Assembly: GCA_910587335.1 (NCBI GenBank)
Contig: CAJUMG010000002.1
Location: forward strand, 1-64,000
DNA: 64,000 nucleotides
DNA from: an uncultured Oscillospiraceae bacterium
GTDB taxonomy: Bacteria; Bacillota; Clostridia; Oscillospirales; Ruminococcaceae
Reading direction: 5' to 3'
In this document: piece after piece, positions 51,041-59,260 of the stretch
Position numbering within the stretch: position 1 is the stretch's first letter
Layout of the letters: every line of letters begins with the position of its first letter
Program-made: the position numbers and the translations under genes
Notes under the pieces: model-generated
Told to the model about the DNA's origin: nothing
The model's database searches: none
What the model saw: the letters and a program-made list of their open reading frames with translations, nothing else

Positions 51041-51886
51041 TTACCCGACAAATTTTTCTATTATTCCAATGACTACCGTCGCGGTACCCAAAATAAGCGT
51101 ATACCAGGTAAATACCTTAAAATTGCCCGACCGGGCCAGCCAGCGCACCAGCTTGATCGCCAAAAACCCAACGACCGCCGCCACGATCATCCCTACCAAC
51201 ATGGGCAAAAGCTCCATCTGCGCTCCCGCTTCCAACGCGTCCTTCACCTCAAAAATGTTGGCCCCTAACACTGCCGGAATGCCTAAAATAAAGGAGAAGG
51301 ACACCGCGAATTCCCGGTTCAGTCCCGCAAAAATGCCGGAAGAGATGGTAGACCCGGAGCGGGAAAGCCCAGGCAGCGGCGCGATCCCCTGCATGGTGCC
51401 GACTAAAAGCGCGTCCCGCACCCGCATGTTGGAAGCGTCCTTTCTTCCCGGGGTCAGGTGGTCCGCCAGATACAAAAGCCCGGCGGTGGCTAAAAAGCAG
51501 ATCCCCTCCACAAGAATATCATTGTCGCTGGCAAGAGAGGTGTACCAATCCCGCAAAAAGAAAAAGACTAAAAGCGGCAGCAGCGCCACGATCAGCATAA
51601 AGATCATCCTGCGGCTGGGATTGTCAGTTTTAAAGGTAAATTTCCCTGTGAAAATATCGCCGATCATCCGAAAGAATTCCACGATCATCCCCCAGATCGT
51701 GTCCCAAAAAGCAACGCAGACCGCCACCAGCGTTCCCAGATGCAGCAGAATCGAAAACAGCCCCGCCGCCTCGCCGGACTGCCCGGTAAAATGCTGATAC
51801 AAAGACAGATGCCCGGAACTGGACACCGGCAAAAATTCCGTTAAGCCTTGAATAATCCCTTGTAAAATCGCATCCCATAAACCCAT
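51041..51886 (-). CDS. uppP: undecaprenyl-diphosphatase UppP (BacA)
   Basis: 281 residues, eight membrane helices. Signature sequences GIIQGLTEFLPVSSSGHL (catalytic Glu and His) and PGLSRSGSTISSGIFAG (catalytic Arg). Recycles undecaprenyl pyrophosphate outside the membrane for wall synthesis and confers bacitracin tolerance. GGAGGGG precedes the ATG at 51886; an ATG at 51901 is inside the ribosome site. Interrupts the usual ylzJ-spoIIIE neighbourhood. Confidence 0.95.
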   Translation of the reverse strand: MGLWDAILQGIIQGLTEFLPVSSSGHLSLYQHFTGQSGEAAGLFSILLHLGTLVAVCVAFWDTIWGMIVEFFRMIGDIFTGKFTFKTDNPSRRMIFMLIVALLPLLVFFFLRDWYTSLASDNDILVEGICFLATAGLLYLADHLTPGRKDASNMRVRDALLVGTMQGIAPLPGLSRSGSTISSGIFAGLNREFAVSFSFILGIPAVLGANIFEVKDALEAGAQMELLPMLVGMIVAAVVGFLAIKLVRWLARSGNFKVFTWYTLILGTATVVIGIIEKFVG

Positions 51887-51946
51887 AATTGTCCCCTCCA
51901 TGATTGTCTTACATCCAAGTATAGCGCGTTTTTAGCATTTTTATGT

Positions 51947-51972
51947 AAAGGCCGGATCAATCCGGCTTTTAG
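51947..51972 (-). terminator. weak hairpin at the end of ylzJ
   Basis: GCCGGAT/ATCCGGC hairpin (51951-51966) overlapping the ylzJ end, followed on the minus strand by CTTTAC. A weak terminator at best. Confidence 0.35.
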
Positions 51973-52172
51973 AATTTTGGCTGGTACACCGCTCCCGGCT
52001 GATACTGCGGGTTCAGGTATAGCGCCGGATCGGTGGAAACAAGTCGGGTTACCGTCAGGCCGTTTTCCCCCTGCATCCCCTGCAAAAATCCGCCGGGCAC
52101 CTGCCGCCAAACGCTGGGATCCTCGGTTCTCTCCAGCATTTCCAGCGGATCAATAATCGAATGAATGACCAT
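51969..52172 (-). CDS. YlzJ-like protein
   Basis: 67 residues matching the YlzJ-like family (MVIHSIIDPLEMLER start, GGFLQGMQGENGLTVTRLVS, then TDPALYLNPQYQPG). Found in spore-formers directly behind tepA/clpP-like genes, as here (2 bases after it). Function unknown. Confidence 0.85.
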   Translation of the reverse strand: MVIHSIIDPLEMLERTEDPSVWRQVPGGFLQGMQGENGLTVTRLVSTDPALYLNPQYQPGAVYQPKF

Positions 52173-52174
52173 GT

Positions 52175-52879
52175 CTATTCCTCCTCGCAGCTTTTCTTCG
52201 GGCGGGCTTCAATCAGCTCGGTAAGCTTTCCTACGGCCTGCGCCAGCCCGCCCAGCTGGTCGATTAACCCTTCCTCCACCGCTTGTTCCCCGTCCAGCAC
52301 GGTGCCCATATCCATCACCAGCTCGCCGGTGTTCATCATCAGCTGGCGGAACCGCTCCGGGTCTACCCCGGAATTGTCGGTGACAAAGCGGACAATCCTC
52401 TCCTGCATCTTGTCAAAATAGGAAAGGGTCTGGGGCACCCCCAGCACCAAACCGCTCATCCGCACCGGATGGATGGTCATGGTGGCCGAAGGCGCGATAA
52501 AAGAATACTTGGCGCTGCACGCCAAAGGCACCCCGATGGAATGACCGCCACCCAGCACCAGCGACACCACCGGCGTTTCCATGGTAGAAATCAGCTCCGC
52601 AATGGCAAGGCCCGCCTCTACATCACCGCCCACCGTGTTTAAAATCACAATCAGCCCCTCGATCTCCGGGTCCTGCTCAATAGCCACCAGCTGTGGAATT
52701 ACATGCTCGTACTTGGTGGTCTTGTTCTGGGCCGGCAGGATATAATGTCCCTCAATCTGGCCGATGACGGTTAGGCAATGTATCATGTGTTTGCCGTGGG
52801 TTTCGGTGGTTACCGAGCCGCTTTGGATAATCTGACGCTGTTGTTCCTCTTGTTCTTTCGGATCCTTTTCTTCTGGCAT
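52175..52879 (-). CDS. tepA: ClpP-family serine protease TepA
   Basis: 234 residues, ClpP/crotonase fold without signal peptide. Ser of the triad in GGGHSIGVPLA, His in MTIHPVRMSG; VILNTVGGDVEAGLAIAELI forms the oxyanion region. Corresponds to TepA (YmfB), linked to protein translocation and spore formation in Bacillus. GGGAGGG precedes the ATG 52879. First gene of the tepA-ylzJ unit. Confidence 0.88.
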   Translation of the reverse strand: MPEEKDPKEQEEQQRQIIQSGSVTTETHGKHMIHCLTVIGQIEGHYILPAQNKTTKYEHVIPQLVAIEQDPEIEGLIVILNTVGGDVEAGLAIAELISTMETPVVSLVLGGGHSIGVPLACSAKYSFIAPSATMTIHPVRMSGLVLGVPQTLSYFDKMQERIVRFVTDNSGVDPERFRQLMMNTGELVMDMGTVLDGEQAVEEGLIDQLGGLAQAVGKLTELIEARPKKSCEEE

Positions 52880-52949
52880 AGCTTTCCCTCCCGGACAGTT
52901 TTTTCTTATTCTGCCCGCCAAAGGAATCCGCTATCCCATAAACAGATTT

Positions 52950-52978
52950 ATTATAACAAAAAAAAAGTTATTTCACAA
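52950..52978 (-). promoter_or_regulatory. promoter of tepA
   Basis: On the minus strand TTGTGA (52978-52973), 17-base spacer, TATAAT (52955-52950). The rest of 52980-53132 holds no gene apart from the ribosome site of the next plus-strand gene. Confidence 0.6.
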
Positions 52979-53132
52979 CCGAAAAAAGTCAAAAAAAGAA
53001 CTTGTGTTCCTCCTTTTTTCCGTGGCCTCGCTTCTCGGTCCGCAGCCCAGGGGGATTTCTCCCCCTTTCGCATGGAATTCCCCTTTCGGGGGCAAACTTC
53101 TGTTTAGCGCAAAGGGAAGGAGGCGTCTTTTT

Positions 53133-53876
53133 TTGATCGAGCGAAATCGAATTTGGTTCTTAGACGAAACCCGCGGGCTTTTCATCCTTCTAATGGTTTT
53201 GCATCACGCCGCCTATGACGGGGTATTTCTTCTGGGTCTGCCGTTTGACTTTCTCTTTACCGGCTGGTTCGGCGTCATCCGCACCTTTTTCGCCGGAGGC
53301 TTTGTGCTCATCTCCGGCGCTGCCTGCCGCTTTTCCCACAACAATTTTCGCCGGGGCGGCAGATGCCTTCTGCTGGCTTACGGCCTTTCCCTGGTCACCG
53401 CTTTGGTAGTTCCCTCCCAGCAAATTCGCTTTGGGGTTCTTCATCTGTTGGGCTTCGCTATGCTGCTGTTTGCCGTTTTGCAGCCCTTGCTTGACCGAAT
53501 CCCGCCGGCCTGGGGCGCCGTATTTGGATTTTTCCTCTTCCTTCTCTGCCAATCGGTTCCAATGGGGCGGCTGGGACTGGGACCCTGGCAGATTGCCCTC
53601 CCCACTTTTTTGTATCAAAACGCCTTTACCGCCGCGCTGGGATTTCCCGGTCCCCATTACTTTTCCGCCGACTATTTCCCCTTGATCCCCTGGCTGTTCC
53701 TGTTTTTGGCCGGATCCTTCCTGGGCGTTCCCCTGGGGCGGCGGGAAGGTCCCTGCTGGCTGTACCGGCAGCACAGCCGGTTTCTCGCGGCGGCTGGACA
53801 AAAATCTCTATGGATCTATCTTGTCCATCAACCGGTTTTGTTTTCACTGTTCTTTTTGATCCGCCCACAGTTTTAG
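53133..53876 (+). CDS. DUF1624/heparan-alpha-glucosaminide acetyltransferase-like membrane protein (copy 1)
   Basis: 247 residues, seven or eight membrane helices. Starts IERNRIWFLDETRGLFILLM with the conserved DxxRG, then HHAAYDGVF, FAGGFVLISGAACRFS and near the C terminus QKSLWIYLVHQPVL. DUF1624 (YeiB/HGSNAT-like) enzymes are thought to move acyl groups across the membrane onto sugars. TTG start at 53133 with AGGAGG at 53118-53123. Paralogue of the next gene. Confidence 0.82.
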   Translation: MIERNRIWFLDETRGLFILLMVLHHAAYDGVFLLGLPFDFLFTGWFGVIRTFFAGGFVLISGAACRFSHNNFRRGGRCLLLAYGLSLVTALVVPSQQIRFGVLHLLGFAMLLFAVLQPLLDRIPPAWGAVFGFFLFLLCQSVPMGRLGLGPWQIALPTFLYQNAFTAALGFPGPHYFSADYFPLIPWLFLFLAGSFLGVPLGRREGPCWLYRQHSRFLAAAGQKSLWIYLVHQPVLFSLFFLIRPQF

Positions 53877-53975
53877 CTTTACAAATCCTGTCTGGAAGAG
53901 TATGCTGGAAAAGGCCCGGCGGCAAATGCTTAAGACCGCCGGACAAAGGACTTTCCGCCAAAGGAGGACTCTTCC

Positions 53976-54731
53976 TTGACCGTTCATGCTCCGGTAAAGA
54001 TTTCCAAACGGTATTTATTTCTGGATGAACTGCGAGGCGTCGCCATTTTAATGATGATCGCCTACCATCTTTTATACGACGGCGTTGTTTTCGCCGGGTG
54101 GGATGTCCCCTTGTTTTCCCCGCCGCTCTCTTATTGGCAGGACAGCATCGGCGCTCTGTTTATCCTGCTTTCCGGCTGTGTGTGTCTTTTCAGCCGCAGC
54201 AATCTGCGCCGGGGGCTGCGCTGTCTGGGAGCCGCCTGTGTGATCACTGCGGTCACCTTTTTCTTTGTCCCTCTTGTGGCCGACTGGTTTGGCGTCCTTC
54301 ATTTTCTGGGCTGTGCCATGCTGCTATACGCCCTTGTCCATCCGCTTTTGGACCGTGTCCCGGCCTTGCCTGGAGCGCTAATCTTCTTTTTGCTGTTTTG
54401 GATCAGCTTTCCGGCCAGCTCCGGAAAGCTTGGCGGACTGCTGTTTCAGCTTCCGCTGCCCGCCTTTCTCTACCGCAGCTTCTTCACCGCTATTCTGGGC
54501 TTTCCGCCCTATAATTTTGCCTCCAGCGATTACTATCCAATTATTCCCTGGATTTTTTTGTTTTTCTGCGGTAATTTACTGGGCCGGATGCTCCTTTCCT
54601 GCGGGGAGCGGCCCGGTCTGTTTCGCTCCCGCTGCCGCTTCCTGGCTTTTTTGGGACAGCACAGCTTTTTCATCTACCTTGTCCATCAGCCGATTTTATA
54701 TGGATTCTTTCTTTTGGCCGAATGGCTGTGA
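53976..54731 (+). CDS. DUF1624/heparan-alpha-glucosaminide acetyltransferase-like membrane protein (copy 2)
   Basis: 251 residues with the same plan as copy 1: RYLFLDELRGVAILMMIAYH, LFILLSGCVCLFSRSNLRRG, WFGVLHFLGCAMLLYAL, DYYPIIPWIFLFFCGNLLG, QHSFFIYLVHQPIL. TTG start 53976 after AGGAGG. The two copies lie head to tail 99 bases apart, evidently a tandem duplication that has since diverged. Substrate unknown. Confidence 0.82.
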   Translation: MTVHAPVKISKRYLFLDELRGVAILMMIAYHLLYDGVVFAGWDVPLFSPPLSYWQDSIGALFILLSGCVCLFSRSNLRRGLRCLGAACVITAVTFFFVPLVADWFGVLHFLGCAMLLYALVHPLLDRVPALPGALIFFLLFWISFPASSGKLGGLLFQLPLPAFLYRSFFTAILGFPPYNFASSDYYPIIPWIFLFFCGNLLGRMLLSCGERPGLFRSRCRFLAFLGQHSFFIYLVHQPILYGFFLLAEWL

Positions 54732-54754
54732 GCTCTGCCTTACAAAAAAGCGTA

Positions 54755-54813
54755 AAAAACGATCTGTTTTTTGTCGTTTTTCCCTGTTTTTCCGGGCGAA
54801 AATACCCGTTTTT
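54755..54813 (+). terminator. double terminator after the acyltransferase pair
   Basis: AAAAACGA (54755-54762) pairs with TCGTTTTT (54774-54781); a second hairpin CGGG-N8-CCCG near 54793-54808 is followed by six T. Confidence 0.65.
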
Positions 54814-54974
54814 TGCTGTCAAAATGTAAGGATTTTTCGAACTTTTTTCGACGTGTCTTTTTTTCTTCGGGCAAATCCGATATAATAAGTATATCTTTTA
54901 ACAAACGCTGGCGGCATTTTTCCCCGGCGCTCGTTTTTATTCTGCGAAGGAACAAAATAAAAAGGGGGGACAGA

Positions 54975-56558
54975 ATGAAAAGGTCTATCTGTATTTTGCT
55001 CACGCTGCTTTTTCTGCTGGCGCTGCCTTTGGGCGGTTGTGCGGATCAAACCGCCGATCAGGTTTTTCGGCTGGACATTCTGTCCGAGCCTGTTTCTCTC
55101 GATCCACAGATCGCCTCATCGGATGAACAGTATCTGATCCTACTGAACACCATGGAGGGGCTTTTAAAAATGGACGAGAACCAAAAGCCTGTAGAGGCTG
55201 CGGCCGAAAGCTATACGGTCTCTGCGGACGGGCTGACCTACACCTTTACACTGCGGGAAGGGATGCTCTGGTCCGACGGCAAAACCCCTGTCACCGCCTA
55301 TGACTTTCAGTTTGCCTTCCGCCGGCTGTTTAATCCCGAAACCCAGTCGTCTACCGCTTCTAATTTCACCTGCATCCGCGGTGGTGCGGCCGCCATCTCC
55401 GGTCAGGGAAGCGTTCAGAGCATTGGCGTTTTCGCCCGGGATGCATATACGCTGGTCTTTTCGCTGGAGAGCGCCAATCCTTCCTTTCTTTCCCTGCTGA
55501 CCACCCCCGCGGCCCTGCCCTGCAACGAGGATTTCTTTTTGGCTGCCCGCGGCAAATACGGTGTGTCAGACGAATTCATGCTTTTTAACGGTCCCTTTTT
55601 CATTTACAGCTGGGTGGAAGGGGAGTACATTCATATGCGCAAAAACACTTCTTACTACGCCAAAAATGCCGTCATCCCCGCCGCCTTTCGACTGTATATG
55701 AAAGAAGAAAGAGATCTTTCCCGCTTGCTGGACGGCGCAGTGGACGCGGCCGCCGTCAGCTTCTCCGATTTGGAAAAGCTGGATGAAGCATATGAAACCG
55801 TACAATTTTCCAACACGCTGTGGGCCATTCTCCCAAATCTGGAGCATCCAGCACTGGATAATTTGTCCATCCGGCAGGCGCTGGCCATCAGCCTGGAGCG
55901 GGAGGCACTTTCCCGCTATCTGGGAAAAAATCAGCAGCCGGCTGCGGCATTGGTTCCCCCTGCGGTCACCGTTGGGGGAGAAGCCTACCGGGACCGGGCG
56001 GGTGGGGCGCCCAGGCTGGCAGATGCAGGATACACCGCCGCCGAGCTATTCCAGATCGGTTTAAAGGAGCTGGAAATGGACGATTCGCCCTCTCTTACCC
56101 TGCTGTGTCCCGATTCTGACGGAATTCCTCTTTTGCTCAGTCATCTGCAGCGGCAATGGCGGGACGCACTGGGAATTTTTATCAACATTGAACCGGTGGA
56201 CGCGGAAACCTTTTCCAAACGCCTTGCCGACCGGGATTACGATTTGGTCTTTTGTTCGATAACCGCCTCTTACGACAGTCCGGAAGCGGTTTTATCCCAG
56301 CTGTGCGGCGAAAGCTCCTTGACCAGCTGGCAAAGCGACCAGATGGACCGGTATTTTTCCCAGGCGAAAAACGCCACGACCTTAGGCGGCATTCTGTCCG
56401 CCTATCAGTTAGCTGAACGGGAATTGATGCAAAACGGCATTGTCCTGCCGCTTTTTTACGAGACCTCTTACTATGTCACCGCCCCGTCGGTTACCGGTCT
56501 GCGGTTCTCCCCCTTTGGCTGCCGGGTCTATTTTTCCGAGGGACGCAAGGAAGGGTAG
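54975..56558 (+). CDS. peptide ABC transporter substrate-binding lipoprotein (OppA/SBP_bac_5)
   Basis: 527 residues. Lipoprotein signal peptide (lipobox LGGC), then an SBP_bac_5 fold: EPVSLDPQIASSDEQYLILL, SYTVSADGLTYTFTLREGML with WSDGKTPVTAYDFQFAFRRL, and the hinge/lobe II ALAISLEREALSRYLG. Binds oligopeptides for an Opp-type importer. No permease or ATPase genes lie alongside, so it must use a system encoded elsewhere or act as a sensor. TATAAT at 54891-54896 is the likely -10. GGGGGGACAG is its ribosome site. Confidence 0.88.
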   Translation: MKRSICILLTLLFLLALPLGGCADQTADQVFRLDILSEPVSLDPQIASSDEQYLILLNTMEGLLKMDENQKPVEAAAESYTVSADGLTYTFTLREGMLWSDGKTPVTAYDFQFAFRRLFNPETQSSTASNFTCIRGGAAAISGQGSVQSIGVFARDAYTLVFSLESANPSFLSLLTTPAALPCNEDFFLAARGKYGVSDEFMLFNGPFFIYSWVEGEYIHMRKNTSYYAKNAVIPAAFRLYMKEERDLSRLLDGAVDAAAVSFSDLEKLDEAYETVQFSNTLWAILPNLEHPALDNLSIRQALAISLEREALSRYLGKNQQPAAALVPPAVTVGGEAYRDRAGGAPRLADAGYTAAELFQIGLKELEMDDSPSLTLLCPDSDGIPLLLSHLQRQWRDALGIFINIEPVDAETFSKRLADRDYDLVFCSITASYDSPEAVLSQLCGESSLTSWQSDQMDRYFSQAKNATTLGGILSAYQLAERELMQNGIVLPLFYETSYYVTAPSVTGLRFSPFGCRVYFSEGRKEG

Positions 56559-56565
56559 CAATCCT

Positions 56566-56614
56566 CCAATCCAAAACGCCTTCCGGCAAATTGCCGGAAG
56601 GCGTTTTGGATTGG
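56566..56614. terminator. perfect 24-bp inverted repeat terminator between convergent genes
   Basis: Arms at 56566-56589 and 56591-56614 are exact reverse complements, separated by one base. Shared by the OppA-like gene and the leftward GNAT gene. Confidence 0.75.
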
Positions 56615-56675
56615 GGCAATATCCATTTTGGGCAAAAGCGGTCCACTTATTTTTTATCCGGCGATTTTCCGGACT

Positions 56676-57215
56676 CTACAAAAAGCGCATCATTTCGATT
56701 CGCACCTCGTGGTTTTGGGAATCCTCGTTGGAATAGTGGAACAGGTCAAAGCCGCCGATGGCATACCCCTGTGACTGGTAAAACCGGATGGCGGGCAGGT
56801 TACAGCTTTGGGTCTCCAGAACCATCATCCTGGCGCCGGCATTTTTCGCCACCGAAAAAGCGTGGGCCATTAAAGCGGAACCGACCCCCTGTCCCCGAAA
56901 CGGCTCTTCCACAAACAGGTTTGTCACCCGCATCCGGTTGTTCCACCGCTCCAGATTCAGTTCCAGGTAGCCCGCGAGCTCCTCCCTTTCGGTCACCGCC
57001 GCAAACAGCTGGGGATCGTGCAGAAAATCCTGCATCCAGGACACCTCCAGCTCCTTTTCCACCGGTTTTGGGAAAAGCCGCGTGCAAAACGAAATCTGAC
57101 TGATCCCCTGCCGCTCGGTCATCTGGATATCCAAATACCCTTCTGTCCAGTAGCGGAACAGACGGGTCCTTCCCTTCCAGGTTCGGTCCAGCTGCACGAT
57201 TTGAAACGCGGCCAT
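56676..57215 (-). CDS. GNAT family N-acetyltransferase
   Basis: 179 residues. Acetyl-CoA-binding motif A in VEEPFRGQGVGSALMAHAF, motif B region NLPAIRFYQSQGY. Substrate unknown. Third gene of the Cof-HAD / HAD / GNAT operon. ATG 57215 preceded by GAAGGTGA; the frame open to 57344 runs into the HAD gene. Confidence 0.88.
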   Translation of the reverse strand: MAAFQIVQLDRTWKGRTRLFRYWTEGYLDIQMTERQGISQISFCTRLFPKPVEKELEVSWMQDFLHDPQLFAAVTEREELAGYLELNLERWNNRMRVTNLFVEEPFRGQGVGSALMAHAFSVAKNAGARMMVLETQSCNLPAIRFYQSQGYAIGGFDLFHYSNEDSQNHEVRIEMMRFL

Positions 57216-57244
57216 GACCCTTTCACCTTCCTTCAAAACTTCAT

Positions 57245-57883
57245 TTAGCCGATCAGGGCCTTTACCGCCTGGGGGATATCCGCCGCTGCCGAAACGCAGA
57301 TATCCGCCTCGTCCACCTCCCGGGGAAGATAGCCATACTGGCACCCCACAAAGGGAAGGCCGTTGTCCCGGGCGGCCTGCATATCGTGTTTGCGGTCGCC
57401 CACCATGACCGCTTTGTCCGGGCGGATTTTGTCCAGCACCATTTTCAGCGTATCCGACTTGGTGCAGCCGGGCTCCGCGCCTTGCAGATAGGTAAAATAG
57501 GGGGCCAGCTCCAGCGCCTGCACGATCTTTCGCACATAGCCGTTGGTCCCGTTGGTGCAGACCGACAGGATATATCCCGCGTCCGAAAGCTGCCGGAGCA
57601 TTTGGGGCACCCCGTCAAAGGCGCCGTGGTACCGGTCGATATTGCGGTACTCTACCTCGGCGGTCAGCGCCATAAATTCGCCGAACCGCTCCATTGGCGC
57701 ACCGGGCAAAAGCCCCTGATAGATCTCCTCGTCCACGCAGCCCATCAGCCGCAGAACGGTGTCATCCTCCACCTGGGTACCCGCAAACTTTTGCAAAACC
57801 TCTTTATAGGTAGGGATGATAAACAGTTCGATGCGGTTTAAGGTGCCGTCCATATCAAAGACAACCAGCTTTTTTTCCTTCAT
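57245..57883 (-). CDS. HAD family hydrolase (phosphoglycolate phosphatase-like)
   Basis: 212 residues. HAD motif I VVFDMDGTLN, helical cap, motif II CTNGTNG, motif III lysine in GCTKSDTLK, motif IV VMVGDRKHDMQAA. Belongs to subfamily IA; a phosphatase for small phosphorylated metabolites. 11 bases after the Cof-type gene. Confidence 0.88.
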   Translation of the reverse strand: MKEKKLVVFDMDGTLNRIELFIIPTYKEVLQKFAGTQVEDDTVLRLMGCVDEEIYQGLLPGAPMERFGEFMALTAEVEYRNIDRYHGAFDGVPQMLRQLSDAGYILSVCTNGTNGYVRKIVQALELAPYFTYLQGAEPGCTKSDTLKMVLDKIRPDKAVMVGDRKHDMQAARDNGLPFVGCQYGYLPREVDEADICVSAAADIPQAVKALIG

Positions 57884-57894
57884 CCCAGCACCCC

Positions 57895-58707
57895 TTATTC
57901 ACCTAAAATAAACCGTTCCACCACTGCCGCCACGCCATCCTCGTCATTGGAAACGGTTATGTAATCGGCTGCGGCCTTGACCGGCTCCTGAGCGTTGGCC
58001 ATGGCCACCCCGAGCCCGGCAAACTCGATCATCGACCGGTCGTTAAAGCCGTCGCCGCAGGCGATCATCTGCTCTTTGTCAAGGCCCAGATGCTCTAAAA
58101 GCTTGCCCAGCGAATAGGCCTTGTCAATGTTCTTGGGCATGATCTCCAAAAAGAACGGTTCCGACCGCAGAACGCTTAAGGTGTCCCCCAAGCGGGCCTT
58201 GACCTTCTGTTCTACCTGGGCCAGATAGTCCCCGTCCTCCACCATCAGGCATTTGGTCACCGGGAAGTTGACAAAGGTTTTAAAATCCTCTACCTGCCGC
58301 ACCTCCATTTTATTGATGCGGGATTCCAGCTCCACATACTGGTCATCCTTTTTAGGGGTGATGACCGTTTGGTCCAGATAGGTCATGATATTGGTTTTGT
58401 ACTCCTGGGACAGATCGTACAAAAGCGCCGGCATTTGGGGCGGCAGGGTCTTTTGATAAATGGCCTCGCCGGTCTGGGCGTTGATGATCTGCCCGCCGTT
58501 AAAGGACAGAATGTATCCGCCAAAGCGTTCCAGCTCCAGCTCCCCGGCCACCGGCATGATCCCGTAGGTGGGGCGCCCGGAGGCCAACACAACCTTGACC
58601 CCCTTTTCCTGAGCCTTTCGCAGAGCCGCACGGGTGCGGGGGGTGATCTCTTTTTTCGAGTTGGTCAGGGTACCGTCGATATCCAGCACCAAAATTTTAT
58701 AATCCAT
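57895..58707 (-). CDS. Cof-type HAD-IIB family hydrolase
   Basis: 270 residues. Motif I VLDIDGTLTNSKKEI, motif II LASGRP, type IIB cap, motif IV ACGDGFNDRSMIEFAG. Typical of sugar-phosphate or flavin phosphatases of the YidA/Cof group. First gene of the operon; the ATG at 58707 follows GGGAATGGAGAAG. Confidence 0.9.
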   Translation of the reverse strand: MDYKILVLDIDGTLTNSKKEITPRTRAALRKAQEKGVKVVLASGRPTYGIMPVAGELELERFGGYILSFNGGQIINAQTGEAIYQKTLPPQMPALLYDLSQEYKTNIMTYLDQTVITPKKDDQYVELESRINKMEVRQVEDFKTFVNFPVTKCLMVEDGDYLAQVEQKVKARLGDTLSVLRSEPFFLEIMPKNIDKAYSLGKLLEHLGLDKEQMIACGDGFNDRSMIEFAGLGVAMANAQEPVKAAADYITVSNDEDGVAAVVERFILGE

Positions 58708-58751
58708 ACTGCTTCTCCATTCCCATCCGATTGATAAAAAATACCGCAGTC

Positions 58752-58781
58752 AGTATAGCATATTTCTGCCCTGTATGTCCA
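58752..58781 (-). promoter_or_regulatory. promoter of the HAD-HAD-GNAT operon
   Basis: On the minus strand TGGACA (58781-58776), 18-base spacer, TATACT (58757-58752). Confidence 0.6.
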
Positions 58782-58798
58782 TTTTTTCACCGGAAAAC

Positions 58799-58826
58799 TT
58801 GACTTTTTCCACCGGTTTAGTAGACT
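58799..58826 (+). promoter_or_regulatory. promoter of the MGMT-like gene
   Basis: TTGACT (58799-58804), 16-base spacer, TAGACT (58821-58826). Back to back with the divergent promoter at 58752-58781. Confidence 0.5.
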
Positions 58827-58852
58827 AAAGACAGAAAAGAGGTGTGCGCTTT

Positions 58853-59149
58853 ATGCGTCGTGAGGACTTTTTTCCGCGGGTCTGGGAGCTGGTCGCCGAA
58901 ATCCCCTATGGAAAGGTGGCCACCTATGGCCAGCTGGCGGATATGCTGGGTTATCCCCGCCACGCCAGATTGGTAGGGGCAGCCATGCGCTATGCCCCGG
59001 AGGGTCTGCCCTGCCACCGGGTAACAGCCGGCGACGGACGCTGTGCGCCTTCTTGGCCTGAGCAGCAAATTCTGCTTTGTCAGGAAGGTGTTGCCATTTT
59101 ACCCGGCGGCAAGGTAGATCTTGCTCATCTCCGCTGGCAGGGTTTATGA
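58853..59149 (+). CDS. MGMT family / alkyltransferase-like DNA repair protein
   Basis: 98 residues, only the DNA-binding and active-site half of methylguanine methyltransferase. GKVATYGQLADMLGYPR is the winged HTH and GLPCHRVTAGDG contains the methyl-acceptor Cys in PCHRV. Proteins of this length (COG3695) are either short methyltransferases or, where Cys is replaced, alkyltransferase-like proteins; here Cys is present. ATG 58853 has AAGAGG 10 bases upstream; GTG 58844 is too close. Confidence 0.85.
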   Translation: MRREDFFPRVWELVAEIPYGKVATYGQLADMLGYPRHARLVGAAMRYAPEGLPCHRVTAGDGRCAPSWPEQQILLCQEGVAILPGGKVDLAHLRWQGL

Positions 59150-59260
59150 AAAATGGCAAAATCCCGCCGAAATGGCAATTTCTTTGCATTGAAGCAAACG
59201 GTTTTTTCGTGTTAGGCTGAGCTCGAACCGAAAGGTCAAATCAAAAACGGAGGAATCCTA

